64,000 nucleotides of DNA, from contig NZ_JAPELX010000001.1 in NCBI RefSeq assembly GCF_026343335.1, positions 3,906,001 to 3,970,000 of the forward strand. Reading direction: 5' to 3'. Positions 1 to 8,697 of this stretch are shown here, piece by piece. The first letter of the stretch is position 1. Each line of letters begins with the position of its first letter. Both the position numbers and the translations under genes were made by a program. The stretch comes from Streptomyces sp. NBC_00078. Its GTDB lineage: Bacteria > Actinomycetota > Actinomycetes > Streptomycetales > Streptomycetaceae. A model generated the notes under the pieces. It searched no databases. It saw only the letters and a list, made by a program, of their open reading frames with translations, and was not told the origin of the DNA.

Positions 1-739
1 TCAACGCCCGTCGGGGGTGGGCCCGCAGAGCCTCGAACGCGCCCGAGCGCGTCCTCTTCCCCTCCGCCGACCCGGGCTGGAGGGTCTCCTCCGACGAACG
101 GCGGATGACCAGCCCGACCAGACACAGCACGGCACCCCAGAGGAAGGGCAGCCGCCATCCCCAGCTGTCCATGCCGTCGCCGGTCAGCTGGACGGCGGCC
201 AATGTGGAGAGGCCGGCCATGATGTGGCCGGCCGACGAGGCCACATACTGGAAGCTTCCGAAGAGCGCGCGGCGCCCGGGCCCGGCGGACTCGACGAGGA
301 AGGTGACCGCGGCGCCGTACTCACCGCCGAGGGAGAAGCCCTGGATCAGCCGGGCCGCCACCAACAGCGCGGGTGCGAGCGGGCCCGCGGTAGCGTAACT
401 CGGGGTCAGCGCGATCATCAGGCTACCGAGGCCCATGAGCAGGATCGTCACCATGAGCGCACTGCGGCGGCCGAACCGGTCGGCCCAGGCCCCCATCACG
501 GCGGCGCCGACCGGGCGGGCGGCGAACGCGATCGCGAAGACGGCGAAGGTGTTGAGCAACGGCACCAGCGGGTCATCCGCCGACTTGGGGAAGACGTCGT
601 CCGCGAAGTAGACGGCCAGAAAGGTGTAGGTGTACCAGTCGTGCGACTCGACGGTGTGGCCGACTCCTCCGCTCAGCAGCTGGCGCCAGGGCCGTGCCTG
701 CGGGGCCGCGGTGGCCGGATCCGTGTCTCTCACTGTCAT
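1..739 (-). CDS. MFS transporter, metabolite:H+ symporter type (C-terminus cut by window)
   Basis: Only the N-terminal ~246 residues are inside the window; the gene continues beyond position 1. The translation shows several hydrophobic helices and the MFS signature between helices 2 and 3 (GAWADRFGRR), followed by GFSLGGEYGAA, both typical of the metabolite:H+ symporter branch (ProP/KgtP-like) of inner-membrane carriers. Its ATG overlaps the stop of the upstream thioesterase gene as ATGA, so it is probably translationally coupled to the phosphinothricin cluster. By position it is the likely exporter or substrate carrier of the cluster, but these families also import organic acids, so direction of transport is inference. 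No defect is seen in the visible part. Confidence 0.85.
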   Translation of the reverse strand, partial: MTVRDTDPATAAPQARPWRQLLSGGVGHTVESHDWYTYTFLAVYFADDVFPKSADDPLVPLLNTFAVFAIAFAARPVGAAVMGAWADRFGRRSALMVTILLMGLGSLMIALTPSYATAGPLAPALLVAARLIQGFSLGGEYGAAVTFLVESAGPGRRALFGSFQYVASSAGHIMAGLSTLAAVQLTGDGMDSWGWRLPFLWGAVLCLVGLVIRRSSEETLQPGSAEGKRTRSGAFEALRAHPRRAL

Positions 740-1512
740 GCGTGGGCCTCCCCCGACACCACCGGCATCAGCTCGGACAGAAGTTCCTTGGTGTGCGAGA
801 ACAGGTAGAAGTGGTCGCCGGGCAGCTCCAGCAGGCGGAAGCTGTCGGTGGTGACCTTGGCCCAGGACTCCATCAGGGCGCGCGGGCTCGCCCGGTCGTC
901 CCGCCCGGCGAAGGCCAGAACGGGCGCCCGCACCTGCTCGACGGGGACGGTCGGATGGTTCTCCAGCAGCCGGCAGTCGTCCCGCAGTGCCGGCAGCAGC
1001 AGCTCCCGCAGCTCCGGGTCGGCGTAGGCGTCGGCCTGCGGCTGGATGCCCAGGCCGGCGGTCCGGGCGAGGAGGTCCTCGTCGTCGAGCAGATGCAGAC
1101 CGGCGTGGCTGACCTGCAGCGGGCCCTCGCGGGCCGAGACGGCGAGCAGAACGGGCCGCAAGTCGTAGGTGCGCTCCAGCCGTACGGTGACCTCGTGGGC
1201 GAGGACCGCGCCCATGCTGTGGCCGAAGAGTGCCAGGGGGACCTCGCGGCCCGGCCCCGCGGCGACGGCGGCCGCGATGTCGTCCGCCAGCTCCGCCAGG
1301 CTGTGGGCGAAGGGGTGGGCCAGCCGGTCCTCACGGCCCGGATAGCGGGGCGCCCACAACTCGGTGCGCGGCGGCATGTCCTGCGCCCAGGGGCGGTAGG
1401 CGCCGGGCCCGGCACCGGCGTGCGGGAAGCAGAGCAGCCGGACCGCGGGATCCGGCACGGTGCGATGGGCGCGCAGCCACTGGGCCGGATCGGCCCGTCC
1501 CTCATCGCTCAC
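736..1512 (-). CDS. type II thioesterase (Ser active site)
   Basis: This 258-residue alpha/beta hydrolase is a free-standing editing thioesterase of NRPS clusters. It has the nucleophile elbow GHSMG, an acid loop with GRDD, and the late GDHFY histidine, which together complete a Ser-Asp-His triad; the N-terminal CFPHAGAGP oxyanion segment is also typical. Such enzymes hydrolyse wrongly primed or stalled acyl groups from carrier-protein phosphopantetheine arms. It starts with GTG and overlaps the second thioesterase gene (GTGA), and its own stop overlaps the MFS gene. It corresponds to one of the theA/theB pair of the S. viridochromogenes PTT cluster; I cannot tell which one. Confidence 0.92.
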   Translation of the reverse strand: MSDEGRADPAQWLRAHRTVPDPAVRLLCFPHAGAGPGAYRPWAQDMPPRTELWAPRYPGREDRLAHPFAHSLAELADDIAAAVAAGPGREVPLALFGHSMGAVLAHEVTVRLERTYDLRPVLLAVSAREGPLQVSHAGLHLLDDEDLLARTAGLGIQPQADAYADPELRELLLPALRDDCRLLENHPTVPVEQVRAPVLAFAGRDDRASPRALMESWAKVTTDSFRLLELPGDHFYLFSHTKELLSELMPVVSGEAHA

Positions 1513-2270
1513 GCGTCCCTCCCTGGTTGCGGTGACCTCGCGCCGGCGAGCGCGAGGCCGCGCACAAAGGAGACGGCCTCGTCGCTCTCGTGCAGGAAGA
1601 AGTGCCCGCCGGGCAGGGCCCGTGCGCTGAACTCCCCGGTGGTGTGGCGCCGCCAGCCGTTCAGGTCGGCGACCGTCACATAGGGATCCCCGGCACCGAC
1701 GAGTGCGTGGACGGCGGACGCGAGCGGTGCGGTCTCCCGGTAGCGGTACCCCTCGAACGCGGCGAAGTCCGCGCGCAGCATGGGCAGCATGAGCTCGAAC
1801 AGCTCGTCCTCGTCCAGTACGGCGGGCGGTACGCCGCCGACCTCGCGCAGTCTGTCCCGCAGGTCCTCGGCGCCACCGTCGCCGTAGGGCCGCTCGGTCC
1901 GCATCCGGTCGGGTGCCGGGTAGGAGGCGACGACGAGGCAGGTGGGCAGGGCGGCGCCCAGACGGCGCAGGACGCTCGCCGTCTCGAAGGCGACGAGGGC
2001 GCCCATGCAGTCACCGAAGAGCAGATACGGGCGCGGGGGCAGGGTGGTGAGGGCGCCGGCCACTTCCTCGGCGATCCGGTGCAGGTCGCTCAGCGGCTGC
2101 TCGTGGAACCGGTCGAGCCGTCCCGGCAGTTGGACGGCGCACATCTCGATCTCCTCGCCCAGGGGTTTGCGCCACTGGTCGAAGTCCCGTGCGCTGCCCC
2201 CCGCCCGGGACAAGCAGACCACCCGGGCCACGGCGTCGGGGGCCGAGGAGCTCTGTATCCAGTCGGTCAC
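1509..2270 (-). CDS. type II thioesterase with GDCMG (Cys) nucleophile elbow
   Basis: This 253-residue protein has the fold signature of type II thioesterases (VVCLSRAGGSARDF at the N-terminus, GAGDPYVT acid loop, GGHFFLHE histidine). The elbow that is normally GHSMG reads FGDCMG, so the catalytic nucleophile is predicted to be Cys. The start is the GTG at 2270, which overlaps the deacetylase stop (GTGA); a longer upstream reading in the same frame is a shadow of the deacetylase gene. It is the second of the two stand-alone thioesterases of the cluster (theA/theB type), expected to clear or release acyl groups from the PTT synthetases. The Cys could mark a different release role or weaker hydrolysis. 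Confidence 0.9.
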   Translation of the reverse strand: MTDWIQSSSAPDAVARVVCLSRAGGSARDFDQWRKPLGEEIEMCAVQLPGRLDRFHEQPLSDLHRIAEEVAGALTTLPPRPYLLFGDCMGALVAFETASVLRRLGAALPTCLVVASYPAPDRMRTERPYGDGGAEDLRDRLREVGGVPPAVLDEDELFELMLPMLRADFAAFEGYRYRETAPLASAVHALVGAGDPYVTVADLNGWRRHTTGEFSARALPGGHFFLHESDEAVSFVRGLALAGARSPQPGRDA

Positions 2271-3166
2271 TTCGCCTCCTCCCCGGTGGCGCCGCGCAGG
2301 AACGCTCCCGCCGCCTCGACGGCCTCCCGCCCCTCGGGAAGCACGGGGTGGTACCAGTGCCAGACGTGGAACATCTCCGGCCACTCCTCGAAGGTGACCC
2401 GTACGCCCGCCTTGAGCGCCGCCTGTTCCAGCGCCCGGGCGTCGTCGTAGAGGACCTCCTCGGAGCCGACCTGGATGAGCAGGGGCGGCAGCCCGGTCAG
2501 ATCGCCGTACGCGGGTGAGGCCAGCGGGTTCCTGGGATCGGCGCCGGCCAGGTAGCGGCCGGCCATGCGGAGCAGGTCCTCGGTGTCGAGCAGGATCTCC
2601 CGTGCCCTGCGGGTGGAGTGCGAGTCCCCCTCGCAGGCCAGATCGGCCCAGGGCGAGATGCACACCGCGGCGGCCGGCAGCGGGTCGTGGGCGTCCCGCA
2701 GCACCTGGAGGGCCGCCACGGCGAGACCCGCGCCGGCCGAGTCGCCGGCCACGGTGATCCGGTCCGGCGGACAGCCCTGCTCCAGCAGCGCGCGGTAGGC
2801 CGCCACGGCGTCCTCCACGGCCGCCGGGAAGGGCGACTCGGGAGGCCTGCGGTAGTGGAGGGCGAGCACCGCCGCGCCTGCCGCCGCGCCGAGGGCGCTG
2901 GACAGGTGGCGGTGCGAGTGCGGCGAGCCGAGGGCGTACGACCCGCCGTGCAGGTACAGCAGGGTCCTGCCGTCCTCCTGGGCGGGCCGCACCCACTCCG
3001 CCGTGCAGGCACCGGTCTCGACGGCCTCGCCCGGGGGCAGGCCCAGGTCGCCGAAGGCCTCCTGGGCGCGGTCGTAGGCGATCCGCCGCGGCTCCACATC
3101 GCCGTTGCGGGTGTGCCAGTTGAGCGCGATCAGTTCTCGCACCAGCTCGAGTTCCGACGATGCCAT
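2267..3166 (-). CDS. dea: N-acetyl-phosphinothricin-tripeptide deacetylase (Bah/Dea type)
   Basis: This 299-residue hydrolase belongs to the HSL-like alpha/beta hydrolases: HGGSYALG is the oxyanion HGG motif, GDSAGAG carries the catalytic Ser, and FHVWHWY carries the His. Length and position match Bah (bialaphos acetylhydrolase) of S. hygroscopicus and Dea of S. viridochromogenes. Those enzymes remove the N-acetyl group from N-acetyl-PTT in the last step, unmasking the active tripeptide, and thus reverse the protection put on by Pat. It lies 11 bases after pat and overlaps the next thioesterase by GTGA. The assignment rests on family and context. Confidence 0.92.
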   Translation of the reverse strand: MASSELELVRELIALNWHTRNGDVEPRRIAYDRAQEAFGDLGLPPGEAVETGACTAEWVRPAQEDGRTLLYLHGGSYALGSPHSHRHLSSALGAAAGAAVLALHYRRPPESPFPAAVEDAVAAYRALLEQGCPPDRITVAGDSAGAGLAVAALQVLRDAHDPLPAAAVCISPWADLACEGDSHSTRRAREILLDTEDLLRMAGRYLAGADPRNPLASPAYGDLTGLPPLLIQVGSEEVLYDDARALEQAALKAGVRVTFEEWPEMFHVWHWYHPVLPEGREAVEAAGAFLRGATGEEAK

Positions 3167-3177
3167 GCGTTCTCCGC

Positions 3178-3729
3178 TCAGATCTCTGTGACGGGGCGGA
3201 CGGGGCGGGGTGGCGCCGGCAGCGTGAAGTCGCGCTGCCAGAAGCCCACGTCGTGCCAGTTCCCGTGCTTGAAGCCGGCTGCCCGCAAGGTCCCGCGCGC
3301 GGTGTATCCGAGTGCCTCGTGCAGCCGCACGCTCGGGTCGTTGGGCAGTCCGATGACGGCGACCACACTCTTGAAGCCCTGGGCCTCCATGGACTTCAGG
3401 AGGTGGGTGTACAGGGTGGAGCCCAGTCCCAGCCGCTGGTGACGGGGGGAGATGTACACCGTCGACTCGGCCGTCCAGTCGTAGGCGTTGCGGGCCTTCC
3501 AGGGACCCGCGTAGGCGATGCCGGCGATCTCACCGTCCACCTCGGCGACGAGCCAGGGGTAACGCTCCTGGAGGTGCAGCAGGTCCTGGGTCCACTCCTG
3601 CGGAGTCTGCGGCTCCGTACGGAAGTTGACCGTGCTCGTCTCGATGTAGTGGTTGACGATGTCGCAGACCGCCGGCATGTCGGCGACGGTGGCGGGACGG
3701 ATCTCGGCCGGGTGTCGTTCTGGACTCAC
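3178..3729 (-). CDS. pat: phosphinothricin N-acetyltransferase (resistance)
   Basis: The 183-residue GNAT protein is easily recognised as Pat/Bar, the enzyme that acetylates the amino group of (demethyl)phosphinothricin with acetyl-CoA. Stretches such as IVNHYIETSTVNFRTEP, AYAGPWKARNAYDWT and SVVAVIGLPNDPSVR are those I know from both described resistance proteins, and QRLGLGSTLYTHL is the acetyl-CoA pyrophosphate loop. In producers it protects glutamine synthetase from the free amino acid and makes the acetylated intermediate that the NRPS accepts. It starts with GTG, as the native bar gene does. It sits between phsA and the deacetylase in one transcription unit. Confidence 0.98.
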   Translation of the reverse strand: MSPERHPAEIRPATVADMPAVCDIVNHYIETSTVNFRTEPQTPQEWTQDLLHLQERYPWLVAEVDGEIAGIAYAGPWKARNAYDWTAESTVYISPRHQRLGLGSTLYTHLLKSMEAQGFKSVVAVIGLPNDPSVRLHEALGYTARGTLRAAGFKHGNWHDVGFWQRDFTLPAPPRPVRPVTEI

Positions 3730-3773
3730 GTGTGGTCTTCCTTCGGTCTTCCTCGGTGCGGGACACCCCTTTT

Positions 3774-5645
3774 CTACGTGGGGTCGAGTCCGCGCAGTAC
3801 GGATTCGGCCACCGCCTCCAGGGCCGGCGTCTCGAAGATCACGGCGAGCCGGAGCGGCACGCCGATGTCCTTGCGGATGCGGGAGACCACCCGCAGCGCC
3901 GAGATGGAGGTGCCGCCGAGGGAGAAGAAGTCGTCCCCCGGCAGCACCGGACCGGCGCCCAGGACATCGCTCCAGATCTCCGCCACCTGGCCGAGGATCT
4001 GCGCCCGGAGGTCGTCCGGACCGTCACCGGGCCCGGTGGCCGGTGCGGGGGCGGCGGCCGGCTCGGGGGCGGCCGTACCGGTGGAGGCACCGCTCGCCGG
4101 ATCGGGCAGGGCCTTGCGGTCGATCTTGCCGTTACGGGTGCGGGGCAGCCGCGGCACCAGCAGCACGGAGGCGGGCACCAGGTGGGGCGGCAGGGTCTCG
4201 GCCAGGGCGCGCCGGAGGCCGGTATCGGTGAGGTCGGCGTCCTTGAGGACCACGTAGGCGGCGAGTTCGGTCTCGCGGTCTCCGGCCTCGTAAGGGACCA
4301 CGGCGGCCTCGGCCACGCCGGTCACCGCGGACACGGCCGACTCGACCTCCACGGTCTCCACGCGGTAGCCGCGCACCTTGACCATGCCGTCCACGCGTCC
4401 CAGATGGACCAGGTGCCCCGAGCCGTCCAGCCGGCCGCGGTCGCCGGTGCGGAACTCCCGCGGCGCGGGTGCGGACCCGGATCCGGTCCCGGCCGCCGGC
4501 ACGGCTTCGGTGAGCGGCCGGGGGCCCTGCTCCGTCCACTGCGCCGAGTGCAGGTGGGGGCTGCGGACGACGATCCGTCCGACCTCGCCGACGGCCGCCG
4601 GCCGGCCGGGCGCCGTCTCGACGCGGACCTCCACGCCGGGCACGGGTCCGCCGACGGGGACCGGGTCGGCCACGTCGCCGTCCGGGGGGATCAGATGGAG
4701 CCGGGTGAGGCCGGTCTCCGTGGAGTTCAGCCCGACCGCGACGGTGGCGGCCGGGAACAGCCGCCGGGCGGCGAGGACGTCACTGCGGTGGACGCTCTCC
4801 CCGCCGAGGTAGGCCAGGCGGACACGGTCCGTCGTACGTCCCCCGGCCACCGCGGCCGCCTGCCGGAGGAAGGACGGGAACGAGTAGTAGACGGTCGTCC
4901 CGGACTCGTCCAGGCGCTCGATCAGGTCGTGCACCCCGTCCCGTTGGAAGGAGTACGGCACGAGGGCCGCCCCGTTGAGCAGTGCCGTATACGGGTTGGA
5001 CACCGCGGCGACGAAACCGTCGGCGTTGATCAGGGTGACCCGGTCCTGCGCTCCGATGCCGAGCAGGGCGTGCCGCTCGACGTTCTGCCGCATGTCGGCA
5101 CGGTTCTGCAGGATGCCCTTGGGCAGACCGGTGGATCCCGAGGTGTACAGCGCGTACGCCCACTGGTCCGGGTCGGTGACCGGGCTCGGCGCCACGGACA
5201 CGCTGGTCCGTACGTCGAGTTCCTCCACCCGGATCACGGTGGTGTCGCCGACCGGCCGCTCGGGGCCGGTGGAGTCGGTGACGACGACCGCCGCGCCGAG
5301 CCGGTGCAGCAGATCCCGGTTGCGGGCGGCCGGATGGTGGGGGTTGAGCGGGACGTAGAACTTGCCCGCCTTCAGTACGCCCAGACACGCGGCGAGCATC
5401 CACGCCGGGTGCAGCACCATCAGGGGCACCGGCTCGGAACCCTCGCCCCGGGTGTCGAGGAGCGCCCGGGCGACGGCATCGGCCCGGGCGGCGAGCTCGC
5501 GGTAGTCGACCGTCTCCTCCGGCAGGACGATCGCCGGCCGGTCCGGGCCGGTCCGGGCCCGCAGTTCGAACTCCGCTACGACGGGGCACCCCGTCGGGGG
5601 GCTGCCGGTGCGGTCCGGTGCCGTGTCTGGTGTTGCGGCGGTCAT
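3774..5645 (-). CDS. phsA: PhsA-type NRPS loading module (A-T)
   Basis: The 623-residue protein has one adenylation domain (residues ~20-530) and one carrier domain (~550-620). A-domain motifs are YTSGSTGLPKG, NSTETG in place of the usual YGPTE, FRTGDRG, KVRGYR and RNGKIDRKAL; the carrier motif is FFSLGGTSISAL. Length and layout match PhsA of S. viridochromogenes, which activates N-acetyl-demethylphosphinothricin and starts tripeptide assembly. The pocket region (INADGFVAAVSNP) departs from ordinary amino-acid codes, as expected for an unusual acidic substrate. No clear GXSXG motif, which is reported to be essential in the N-terminus of the S. viridochromogenes protein, is visible here; the closest string is TGSPPTG. 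Confidence 0.93.
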   Translation of the reverse strand: MTAATPDTAPDRTGSPPTGCPVVAEFELRARTGPDRPAIVLPEETVDYRELAARADAVARALLDTRGEGSEPVPLMVLHPAWMLAACLGVLKAGKFYVPLNPHHPAARNRDLLHRLGAAVVVTDSTGPERPVGDTTVIRVEELDVRTSVSVAPSPVTDPDQWAYALYTSGSTGLPKGILQNRADMRQNVERHALLGIGAQDRVTLINADGFVAAVSNPYTALLNGAALVPYSFQRDGVHDLIERLDESGTTVYYSFPSFLRQAAAVAGGRTTDRVRLAYLGGESVHRSDVLAARRLFPAATVAVGLNSTETGLTRLHLIPPDGDVADPVPVGGPVPGVEVRVETAPGRPAAVGEVGRIVVRSPHLHSAQWTEQGPRPLTEAVPAAGTGSGSAPAPREFRTGDRGRLDGSGHLVHLGRVDGMVKVRGYRVETVEVESAVSAVTGVAEAAVVPYEAGDRETELAAYVVLKDADLTDTGLRRALAETLPPHLVPASVLLVPRLPRTRNGKIDRKALPDPASGASTGTAAPEPAAAPAPATGPGDGPDDLRAQILGQVAEIWSDVLGAGPVLPGDDFFSLGGTSISALRVVSRIRKDIGVPLRLAVIFETPALEAVAESVLRGLDPT

Positions 5646-5678
5646 GCGGTGCTGCCTCCTCGCGCCGGTCCTGGCATG

Positions 5679-7001
5679 TCAGCTCGCCTCTTCCCGCGCG
5701 GAGAACACCTTCTCGACCACGGGTTCGAGTTCGTTCCACTCCACGGCCGAGACCCGGCCGGCGTCCCACTGCTCGTCCATCCAGGCGAGCAGTTCCACGA
5801 TCCGCGGGTCGCCCTTCTCCAGCCGCAGTCCGAGTCGCTTGTCCAGGACGAAGAGCAGCCCCGCCTGGCCGGAGTCCTTGGTGAGGGCGACGTCCAGCTC
5901 CCGGCCGGTGAGCAGGGGGGCGTTGAACGGCGCGTACATCCACCAGAACTTGTTGAGGCCGTCGGCGTGGATGCCGGCCCGGGTGACGTAGGCGTCCCGG
6001 CCGAACAGCGGGTACTTCTGCGACGGGCCGGAGCCGATGCCGTCGTAGAGCTCGACGAGTTTGTTGACCGCGGGAAGGTTGACCTCGGTGCCGGCCCAGT
6101 AGCCCATGCCGAGCAGGTGCACCATGACGGCTTCCAGTGGGGCGTTGCCGGTGCGTTCGCCGGTGCCCAGCGTGGTGCCGCTGATCACGCCGCAGCCCTC
6201 ACGGATCGCGGCCAGGCAGTTGGCGACCACCAGCCAGGTGTCGTTGTGGGGATGGAACTCGATCTGGGAGGGCGTCAGGTCGAGCCCGCGCAGCAGCCGG
6301 ATCCAGCGCGGGATGCTGCGGGGCAGGGCGACGTCGTCGTAGGGCAGGCCGATGCCGAGGGTGTCGCAGACCCGGAAGCGGGGCTGCAGTTCGGCGGGGT
6401 ACGCCGCGGCGACCTTGAGGACCTCTTCGACCAGGGCCCGCACGAAGTCCGGGTCGGAACGTGTCGTGTCCTCCAGGTGGACCCGGGGCTTGATGCCGTG
6501 GTCCAGGGCCATGGCCACCGCGTCCAGGTACATCGCCGCGGCCTCGGTCCGGCCGCCCGAGCCGAACTTGTGGAAGGTGTGGTAGTCGGAGGAGGAGCTG
6601 AGCAGTCCGGTCTCGGTGACGCCGATCCGCTTGATCAGCTCTACGTCCTCACGGCGGGCCCGGATCCAGGTGGTGGGCTCGATGGGGGCGCCGTCGCGGT
6701 GCCGTTCCAGGGCGTAGATCAGGGCGTTGCGGTCGGAGTCGCGGTACGGGAAGAACTCGGCGTGCCGGATCGCCGTGGACTCGCCCGTTATCTCGCAGAG
6801 GATGTCGTAGATCTGCCGGCTGGTGTCCAGGGAGAGGGGCAGTCCGCCCTGCTGGCCGTCGCGGTGGGTGGTTTCGGACAGCCATACCTCGTGCGGCAGG
6901 GTGAGGGGCCGCATGCCGTCGTCCCAGGTGTACCGGGGGAACGCGTCCCGGGGGAAGACCTCCGGGAAGTACTCGGGTTCCTCGGGGTTGTGGATGGTCA
7001 T
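5679..7001 (-). CDS. pms: 2-phosphinomethylmalate synthase
   Basis: This 440-residue HMGL/isopropylmalate-synthase-type enzyme has the DRE-TIM-like opening LSETTHRDGQQGG, FHPHNDTWL (metal-binding His pair) and the SGTTLGTGERTGN loop. In PTT biosynthesis Pms condenses phosphinopyruvate with acetyl-CoA, in the manner of citrate synthase of the Re type, to give 2-phosphinomethylmalate, the first step of the TCA-like arm to demethylphosphinothricin. Its ATG overlaps the phpK stop (ATGA). A homocitrate or isopropylmalate synthase would be the alternative, but the cluster context argues for Pms. Confidence 0.93.
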   Translation of the reverse strand: MTIHNPEEPEYFPEVFPRDAFPRYTWDDGMRPLTLPHEVWLSETTHRDGQQGGLPLSLDTSRQIYDILCEITGESTAIRHAEFFPYRDSDRNALIYALERHRDGAPIEPTTWIRARREDVELIKRIGVTETGLLSSSSDYHTFHKFGSGGRTEAAAMYLDAVAMALDHGIKPRVHLEDTTRSDPDFVRALVEEVLKVAAAYPAELQPRFRVCDTLGIGLPYDDVALPRSIPRWIRLLRGLDLTPSQIEFHPHNDTWLVVANCLAAIREGCGVISGTTLGTGERTGNAPLEAVMVHLLGMGYWAGTEVNLPAVNKLVELYDGIGSGPSQKYPLFGRDAYVTRAGIHADGLNKFWWMYAPFNAPLLTGRELDVALTKDSGQAGLLFVLDKRLGLRLEKGDPRIVELLAWMDEQWDAGRVSAVEWNELEPVVEKVFSAREEAS

Positions 7002-8647
7002 CGAAACTCACTCCCTGTGGTGCGGTAACGGGCGGGTGCCAGCTCCAGTCCGGTCACGAAGTCGCGGAACCGGCGCTCCGCGGAGGCGGCCTCCTCCGCG
7101 CTGCCGCGGGCGACGTTCGCCACGGTGAGCGGTTTGGCCAGTTCGAGGAACCGGACGATCTCGGATCGGTTCATGCCCTTGCCCAGGAGGTAGGGGACGC
7201 CCCAGAAGTCGAGGCCGTTGACCGGCATCCAGGCGGCGTTCACCACCGAGTCGAAGATCTGGTCGGCGGCTTCGAGGGCCTGACGGGAGTTCATGCTGCG
7301 GTGCGACCAGGTGTGGCCGTTGCCGGTGAGGTCGTACTGGGGCGCCCGTACGTGGATGGGCGTGGCGTGCATGTAGTACCAGTGGTTGACGGCGAAGGTG
7401 TCCGGCCCAGCGGAGTTGATGAAGTTGATGGTGTTCTCCACCGTCTGCGGGCTCTCGCCGGGGAATCCGACGACGAACGACGCGTGGGTGAAGATGCCGC
7501 GGGCCTTGAGCTGTTCGATGCCGTACTGGTAGTGGGCCGTGGTGGCGCGTTTGTCCATGTTGAGCAGGACCTGGTCGTCGCCGGACTCGATGCCGAGCAG
7601 CACGCCGCGGCAGCCGGAGTCGTACATCAGGTCGTAGACGTCGGGCTCTCGGGCGTGACCGCAACGGAAGTACGAGAACCACTCGATGCCGAAGTCGCGG
7701 CGCACCAGCATCCGGCACAGGTCCTTGAAGCGGCGCATGGGCACGTTGAACGTGTCGTCGATGAAGGCGACGCGTTTGACGCCCATGTCGGCGAGTTCCT
7801 CGAGTTCCCGCTCGACCGTGGACAGGTCGGCGAGGGTGAGGGCGCCGGCCCGCTCCGGATAGTCGCAGAAGGCGCAGCTGAAGGCGCAGCTGCGCGCGGT
7901 GCGGGTGGACAGTGTCGGGCCGAGGACGGTGGGGTCGAAGCGGTTCCACCGGACCGAGCAGGCGTTGAGGTCGTTGGCCTCGGGGCGTTTGCGGGTGAGC
8001 TTCCACTCGCCGGTCTTCGAGCGCAGGAAGACGTTGGGGACCTCGGTGGGGGCGTCGCCGTCCACGATGGCGCCGACCACCCCGGCCAGTGCCGCCTCGC
8101 CCTGGGACTCCCATACGTAGTAGTCGGCACCGACCCGGTCGAAGAACCGGTTGAGTTTGTCGTCGCGCCCGGCCCGGGCCTGGTTGTCGACGAGCGGTCC
8201 GCCGACGATGATCGGCACGGACGCGTTGTGCCGCCGGATGAAGCGGATGATCTCGATCACCGGGGCGGGCATCATGTAGAAGGTCGTGGTGATGGCGACC
8301 GAGGCGGGGTTGTCGGCCAGCAGCTTGACCAGTTGGTCCTCTTCGAAGGTGAAGCTGTTGACGAAGTCGGCCGGATGCCCCCGCTCCTCCAGGTAGTTGA
8401 CGAGGTAGAGGGTGCCGAGGCTCGGCAGCTCGGACACCGTGTAGGCGTGCGCCGTGCCCCGGTCCGTGTTGCGTACCTCGCTCAGGGCGTCCATGTACGA
8501 GTAATGGGCACCCCCAAAAGTGATCTTGGTGCGGAGCATGCTGCGGATGGGCGCGGGCAGTTCGTCTCCCCCGTGCTCCAGCGCCAGTTGCAGCTCCTCG
8601 CCGGACATGTCGGTCTCGTGGTATCCCACGACGATGCAGTGCTTCAC
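6998..8647 (-). CDS. phpK: P-methyltransferase, cobalamin-dependent radical SAM
   Basis: This 549-residue enzyme carries the radical SAM cysteine motif CAFSCAFC (CX3CX2C) in its centre, preceded by an N-terminal Rossmann-like B12-binding region (~residues 60-180, with SVAITTTFYMMPAP and VGGPLVDNQ). PhpK methylates the phosphinate phosphorus of N-acetyl-demethylphosphinothricin units with methylcobalamin and SAM, forming the C-P-C linkage. The start is the GTG at 8647, which follows GGAGACAGAC; this removes seven residues from the longest reading frame. It overlaps pms downstream. Strong assignment from motif, length and position. Confidence 0.95.
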   Translation of the reverse strand: MKHCIVVGYHETDMSGEELQLALEHGGDELPAPIRSMLRTKITFGGAHYSYMDALSEVRNTDRGTAHAYTVSELPSLGTLYLVNYLEERGHPADFVNSFTFEEDQLVKLLADNPASVAITTTFYMMPAPVIEIIRFIRRHNASVPIIVGGPLVDNQARAGRDDKLNRFFDRVGADYYVWESQGEAALAGVVGAIVDGDAPTEVPNVFLRSKTGEWKLTRKRPEANDLNACSVRWNRFDPTVLGPTLSTRTARSCAFSCAFCDYPERAGALTLADLSTVERELEELADMGVKRVAFIDDTFNVPMRRFKDLCRMLVRRDFGIEWFSYFRCGHAREPDVYDLMYDSGCRGVLLGIESGDDQVLLNMDKRATTAHYQYGIEQLKARGIFTHASFVVGFPGESPQTVENTINFINSAGPDTFAVNHWYYMHATPIHVRAPQYDLTGNGHTWSHRSMNSRQALEAADQIFDSVVNAAWMPVNGLDFWGVPYLLGKGMNRSEIVRFLELAKPLTVANVARGSAEEAASAERRFRDFVTGLELAPARYRTTGSEFR

Positions 8648-8697
8648 CGTCTGTCTCCTCTCACACACCCGGCGCGGGACGCCGGCCTGGCCTGGGG

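Noticed and set aside
3732..7028. 1098-codon plus-strand frame opposite phsA and pms
   Set aside because: No domain is recognisable; it is a high-GC antisense shadow of well-supported minus-strand genes.
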